This document shows, in pieces, positions 58,701 to 64,000 of a stretch of 64,000 nt of DNA; the first letter of the stretch is position 1; each line of letters opens with the position of its first letter. The notes below the pieces were generated by a model that was not told the DNA's origin, searched no databases, and was given only the letters and a program-made list of their open reading frames with translations. A program made the position numbers and the translations under genes. The stretch lies in contig DF237187.1 of NCBI GenBank assembly GCA_000708835.1, forward strand, positions 19,953 to 83,952, read 5' to 3'. The DNA comes from Klebsormidium nitens (Eukaryota; Streptophyta; Klebsormidiophyceae; Klebsormidiales; Klebsormidiaceae).

Positions 58701-60490
58701 GAAGTTGTTGGTTCTAAGGCTACGACCTTCCCTGACCTTAAATCAATACTAGTAGCTGTAGAGCCCCTCATGTAGAGTCAAAGGTCACGCCATATGCGAT
58801 TTCTGCTCTACGATTATACTTTTTCATTCTTCCATCTCTACAGCCAGTAATCATTTCTCTATCAAGGGCCCCGGCGTGATGTGACCAACCAGCGCCTGCG
58901 GCTGCAACCAGACGAACCTTTTCGCTTCTGGACAATCGTGTGAAGCTAAGAACACCTGCAATCAAACTTGTCCAAATATGAAAGAAATGATGTATGGTAT
59001 GAGACGTAGTTGTGGGACCGTCGCTTAGGAGTTAAGAAGCGCTCAATGCTTTTATCGCCTAGGCAGCTATGCCACAGCATTTGAGCATTGCATCGTACTG
59101 TGTACGACTTTGATGACCTCCTCAGATCCTCAAAGCCACTGAACTGTGGTGGACGGTCGAGAGGGATCGGAACGGATGCCATCTGGCTCTAGTGCATCTG
59201 ACTGACTGCAGGAATCAAAGTTAAATAAGGCCTTGAATACCTACATCCCTACATTTTTTCGGCACTGACTGGCCGCCCAGGCTCTGCATTGTGCCCAAAC
59301 GTCTGCAAGGCTTAAGAACTCAGTAGACTTCGGCTGAACGTCGTGCTCTCACTGCCCCACGATCTGGGTCTGAGCAATCTCGAAACCGTCGATAAAAGCT
59401 AGATTTAAGCGTCGACGGCCGCGCCAAATTCCGAGCCTTTCACACGAACCTCCGGCAATTAACAAACCAAGAGCTCGAGTCAGAAGCTAGTGTGCGGCCG
59501 CGGGTACTAAACTCAAGGTTCACTGCGGCAGGGATCATATATACTCGAAAGCATAAGCTGGTTGAGAACGTTGCCACATTGCAGTTGCACAGCGCATTAG
59601 CAAATCCAAGCTTGCAGGGTCGCCTCCAGGTATTGAAGGCAGAAGGCTCATCCTTCCTTCGTGTGGCTGATCGTACTGCAGGATTCCCCTCATATTTTGG
59701 CTGGCTGGGCCTCCTGAGGAAGTTGCTACAAAATGGTAGCTTAAAGGCGGCTGCTGAAAGGTCTTGCCGCGCCAGCAACCCTGATGCTGCTGTTTCCCTC
59801 CGCAAGCCCGCGGATAGCAAGCCCGTTGATACGTCAGGATCAACCATTTCTCTCCTGGAGGCTGGTTCGCCTTGACTGGGGTGACTTTAGGTCGCTTTTG
59901 AAGTTCCCTTTGGCTTGGAGGTCAACGCTTCTATGAGCTGAGCTGTTGAAACCCAACCTCAGCGAAGTCTGCAGCCATGGTTCCCTTGTCTCCTCTAGCA
60001 AGAGAGGTTCTTCACACGAGAATGCTGCTGCAAGCAGACTGCAGTCCTGGTCCGAGAGCTACTGCTAGACTGAGGAGCTCACGCAGACACAGAGTTGCAG
60101 CATTGAGCTCTAGCTCGGAAACGGAAGCTATATCAGCACAGCATTCGTGCAGCTTTCCTCATTCCACATTTTCCCGAGAGAGTAGAACAAGGATCATTTG
60201 GAGCCGAGCAAGGAAGATAGGGGTCAGCATTGCAGCTTGTGCGATCCATCTCCTCCAACCAACGCCGGAAAGGCAAAGAACACTTCGCAAGCCGTTTCAA
60301 AGCACGCATTTCAAGCTTCACCTTCCATTCTTTCTGTCTCATCATCAGCTGCATGCAAGATCCAGCTACAAGCTCTCCAAGCTCCTCCCTTTTGCCGGTC
60401 TTATTGTCCAGCAGTGTGATCTGAAGAAGGAGCCAATTGCTCAGACCAGCTGGAGATCATACTGTGAGAAAGCGGCTGACTCCAGCCGCA
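55720..60490. other. large intergenic region
   Basis: About 4.8 kb with no recognised gene. The first ~260 bp should be the KH-RING 3' UTR. Open frames of up to about 200 codons occur (for example 59977-60591 and 59492-59875 on +, 58946-59182 on -), but none has a family motif or a convincing splice partner. Unrecognised lineage-specific genes cannot be excluded. Confidence 0.4.
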
Positions 60491-63400
60491 ATGGCTCAAG
60501 CCATGAGAATGTTCCTAGGTCTGTTGCTGGTGTCAGCTCTGACGAGCTCAGGTGCGTGAATTCGCTCTTCTCTTCCTTGTATCAGGACTAGTCTCCTTCC
60601 TTGTACGTTGCTCTGCTGTTCATATGTGATCCATGCTCTCAGTTCTGCAAGCTAGATCAGTACAATGAGCTGATCTTCTTAGGGTAAAAGCTCGAGGAGA
60701 GTGCACTGTTATCTCAACAGATAAGTTTTTGGTGGTCTGGAGCAGAGTCAGAAAAAGCTAGCTAATTAGAAATTAAAGGCTTCTCTCGGAGCTCGACGGG
60801 GTGTGCTAGTGTAATCAGAGCTCAAAACTTGCAAACGTGGCGCTCCTTCCGCTTGTGAAGGATCTTCTCTGACTCCTTCGTCGGGATCAGCTAGCGGGCG
60901 TGCGGAGTGCGTTTGCGACCAATCAAAGGAGGTTCACAGGCATCTTGAGCATGTTGCCTACTTCCGAAGTTATCGCGATAGACGCGCAACTCTAGGCTGC
61001 ACTTGATTCACACCCCTTATAAAGACAGCTTCACACGCCTAGCTGAACTTCAAAAAATGCTTTCTGCAGTGAGTGCTCGGCGGATGCTCCTCGGCAGCTC
61101 AAGGCTCCACATGAAGCGGTCACTACTACAAGGTGAGTAAATACACAATCGACTTAGGACCTCCGCTCTTTTTGAACCAATTTGAGCTCTTTTCAAACGA
61201 ACCTGTCAGGTGAGAAGTGTGGTTGGACTAGCAGATGGGGACTGGGTCTCTCTTAGAGGAGAGCATGAAGGGAGCCTCAGGAATTGCACAACGACTTTGC
61301 AAGATTGCGATGAGCGGAGCCTGCTTACTGATTCAGTATCTCTTCCTGAAATCAAGCATCAGGTGTAGCTCAGAAGGTGACGCAGAAAGGTCAGATCTGG
61401 TTATCTGTGACCCTGAACCTTGTCTCATTTTCTCCAGTCCCCGTAGAAACTGAGGAGCCGCCTCAGCCGTACGCTGCAACCACGTGGTGCGCCACCCTGG
61501 ACTGCCTGACCACAGCCATGTCAGCGGCACAGGTGAGAGCTCTCTTGAGCTCAAAGCCCTTGAATATCATCTAGAAGCAAGCTTCCCCATCTCACGCTTG
61601 GGAATCCTTAATCAGGTTACTTCTTTTCTGTAGTTCTTTGGTTACCCCTGGCCTCCAGTTCCTCTTTCAAAAGCACGTTCGCTACATATAGCTCAAGATT
61701 CTGCTGATTATGATCATTAGTCGCCGAACCAGACCGGATCACGCACTGCCTCTGGATGAACCTCTTCTGTCAATACTCAGTCAATTTACCAATCTTTGCC
61801 TTGGTCAGATGCTTAGCAGGCATTTTCTTTATACAGTAACAACCCCTGCCACGTCATTTTGTCCTAAACCCTATTTTCTTCCCTCGCAGGGCACCAACAA
61901 CAGCATGATCATCGTGACCGAGAACATCGACCTCAAGGGCCAGCCCCTCCCCGCCGTTGTGAACAAGCTCGAGGTGATGGGGAACTGCCCCGACGGCTGC
62001 TGCTGGATCGACGCTCATGGCATGAGCCAGATCTTCGTCGTGACTGGGGAGGGCCGATTCACATCGCACATGCTGGAGATGCGCCGTGGCAAGGCCACTG
62101 GCTGCGGAGGAGCCGTCTGGGTGGCGCAGGGCGGGCGCGCCGGCTTCTTCGGCACCAAGTTCAACAACAACACTGCAGTGGTGAGTCACGCAAGCACAGC
62201 GGTGTCGCAAAGTATTCAGTCGCAGCTCTACGCCTGCACAAATGTTGTTCAGATTGTTGGCCCCCGCGAAGAGCAGCTTTCGAAGCATGGGGGCAATCGC
62301 GCTGACAATCCTCTGTCTTGATCACGTTCGATCTGCACAAGTAGGGCAAAAGTCCCGTTTCTTCAATCTTGCTTGACAGCGTTCCAAGCGCTTGATACTC
62401 CTCATACAGATTCTAGACCTCGACCCAAAAGGTTGGTGAACAAAAACCGGCTTCAAACTGAATTCTTTCTGACCCTCTCGCAGACCGGTGCCGCTGTCTG
62501 CTTCGACAAGGGCGCCAAGGGCTTCTTCAAGCAGGGCAGCTTCAAGAACAACGTCGCGTCTGCGTCCGGCGGAGCCGTCTTCGAGGACCAGAACGTGTGC
62601 GTGACGTACATCGAGACCAACTTCGCGTCTAACCAGGCCAACAGCGGAGGCGCCGTCGCCGTCAGCAACGGCAGCTCTGCTGACGTGCAGTACAGCCTGT
62701 TCGCTACCGACTCCGCCAAGGTGAGCCGCTAGCTTTCTCTCTCCTTGAGCCAAATATTTTGGGAGATACTCAAGCTAGAATGAGGTATTTGAGGCAGTAA
62801 TTGAGGTACATCTGAGATGCATTTGAAGATTGAAGGTGTTCGAAACAGACGCTAAGGTCCTCAAGCACGATGTCTCCAATAAGAGCGGAAGCAATCGCTC
62901 TCGTCGTCTTTGCCAGCATATGCTTCATTCTGGCTCGCGCAATGCAGTGCGGCGTTCTGATCAATTGAGTCACAGACACGGCAAACGTCCCCAACCTTTT
63001 CAAATTTATTCTTTCAATCAAGAAACTCACCTGCGCCGTTCTCTTTTGTCCACAGACCCAAGGAGGTGCCATTGACGCCGCCACCGGATCCGTTATCAGC
63101 GTGACCAACACCCAGTTCGCTGGCTGCACTGCTCCCGTAAGTCACTCCTACCAACTTCTCCCTCTTGAGAAAGTTCGCTTTTCTTGGAACGCTGCAATTG
63201 TCCAGCACGTCCTTTGTCCGAAAGGGCACAGCGGCTTTGCCGAATTGGTAGTAAACATTAGAAGCTAAAGACAGATGTCAGCGCCTGCTGGATATCTTTG
63301 TCTCTTTTGTCGTCAAAGAAGATTTTGATCGATTCAGCCTAAAGCTTGCTCAGGAACTGAAGATGGCCGCCTTACATAAAAAAGTAAAGTCAATCTCGAA

Positions 63401-64000
63401 AGCGATTTCCTTACACTCAAGACATAGGCATTCGTCCTTACTGCAGCTCTTAAATATTCTGAATTGAATCGCTTCATTTGTGCAGACTGGAGCGGATGCG
63501 AACCTGGCTGCCGGGGTTGCCAACTCCTTCATCAAGAACACATACTCCGCTCAGGGCTCTGTCGTTAACGGCAACGTCTGCGCGACGCCTGGGGGTGAGC
63601 TTTTCGAAAGTTGCCATGATTGGAGGAATCTGGTGAACGTCAGAGAGTCTGCGATGCTTTTTGCACCCGAAAAAGAGCAGCAGTTGACAAAAGTAGGTTG
63701 TAAGTTGGTAAATATAGACTTCAGGATTTTCTGAGTCAACCTATGTTTTCGACAGATTCCCTGATACCTGCTCTCTCTTCGGCTCCGCAGGCGCTTGCAC
63801 CGTTCAGGCCCCCCTCTGCAACTGGATCCCTAAGGACTGCCAGATGCCGCTGACGCCCTTCCCGATCCCGTCGCCGTCTCCCTCTGCCTCGCCGATGCCC
63901 TCCCCTTCGGCCTCTCCCATCCCCTCCCCTTCGGCTTCACCGATACCCTCTCCTTCCAGCTCCCCTGTGCCCCCCTCACCGTCTCCTTCCAGCTCTCCCC
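60491..64000 (+). CDS. secreted right-handed beta-helix protein with Ser/Pro-rich C-terminus (truncated by window)
   Basis: Eight exons are seen (60491-60551, 61070-61132, 61438-61532, 61890-62180, 62484-62720, 63056-63136, 63486-63594, 63791 to the window end), all in phase. Exon 1 encodes a signal peptide (MFLGLLLVSALTSS). The body has repeated beta-helix turns of the polymorphic-membrane-protein/pectate-lyase style: FNNNTAV, CGGAVWVA, FKNNVASASGGAVF, NFASNQANSGGAVAVS, TQGGAIDAATG, each with F.nN.A and GGA motifs. Cysteines pair around CNWIPKDC. The last exon is SPSP/PIPSPSASP repeats typical of hydroxyproline-rich cell-wall glycoproteins of green algae. It is probably extracellular matrix or wall associated. 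The 3' end lies beyond the window. An in-frame ATG at 61057 after a TATA-like box offers an alternative start. Confidence 0.85.
61018..61059 (+). promoter_or_regulatory. TATA-like element and alternative ATG inside intron 1 of the beta-helix gene
   Basis: TATAAA at 61018-61023 lies 39 bp before an ATG at 61057 that is in frame with exon 2 and reads through its acceptor (atgctttctgcag/tgagtgc). Use of this start would give a protein without the signal peptide. It may be chance. Confidence 0.35.
63840..64000 (+). repeat. Ser/Pro coding repeats at the right edge
   Basis: Repeated tcgccgtctccctc and cccatcccctccccttcg-like units encode PSPSAS/PIPSPS runs. This is the start of a proline-rich region of unknown total length, which continues past the window. 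Confidence 0.85.

Noticed and set aside
58946-59182. - strand open frame beginning MASVPIPLD
   Set aside because: A plausible start, but no continuing exon, no motif and no donor that I could justify.
59977-60591. 204-codon + open frame overlapping exon 1 of the beta-helix gene
   Set aside because: Ser/Arg-rich with no motif and in a different frame from the signal peptide.

Overview
The window is nuclear DNA from a green, plant-lineage eukaryote. Coding sequence is broken into many exons with GT-AG introns. The gene set includes a plastid Psb28, a plant-type MED26, a DIVARICATA-type MYB with SHAQKYF, a plant-type GT10 fucosyltransferase, a bestrophin, and a Ser/Pro-rich secreted beta-helix protein of algal type. 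About one gene per 5-6 kb with long introns fits a compact streptophyte (charophyte) alga; Klebsormidium is my best guess, by inference only.

Layout. + strand: 3' end of CSN2 (617-1102). - strand: AlkB-family dioxygenase carrying a PIP-like box and a UBZ4-like zinc finger (3290-7993). + strand: alpha-fucosyltransferase (8714-12254) and a 97-residue membrane protein (13172-14832). - strand: MYB factor (16456-19979), bestrophin (22161-25771) and MED26 (27215-31797). + strand: Psb28 (33685-34909, 5' exon not found). - strand: a seven-exon coiled-coil, stathmin-like repeat protein (36274-44707). Then tRNA-Thr(UGU) (45644-45716), a 302-bp MITE (45872-46173), a KH-RING protein (+, 49713-55719, apparent 1-nt frameshift) and a secreted beta-helix protein running off the right edge (+, 60491-64000). 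Most models were spliced by hand; every junction is GT-AG and the exon phases add up to a whole number of codons, except where stated. The genes share no pathway; this is an ordinary mixed eukaryotic neighbourhood.

The most unusual signal lies in the introns. In the coiled-coil gene, introns are built from arrays of 'exon-edge echoes': degenerate copies of the last or first 20-50 exon bases together with the adjoining splice site, spaced 107-191 bp apart. I count about 21. The acceptor AG is kept in 8 of 8 copies in the largest array. Single echoes at 129, 164 and 169 bp from the true splice site occur in the AlkB, fucosyltransferase and MYB genes, so this looks like a genome-wide mode of intron growth rather than a quirk of one gene. 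The second notable item is the PIP-like/UBZ4-like/AlkB architecture, which suggests a demethylase recruited to ubiquitinated PCNA.
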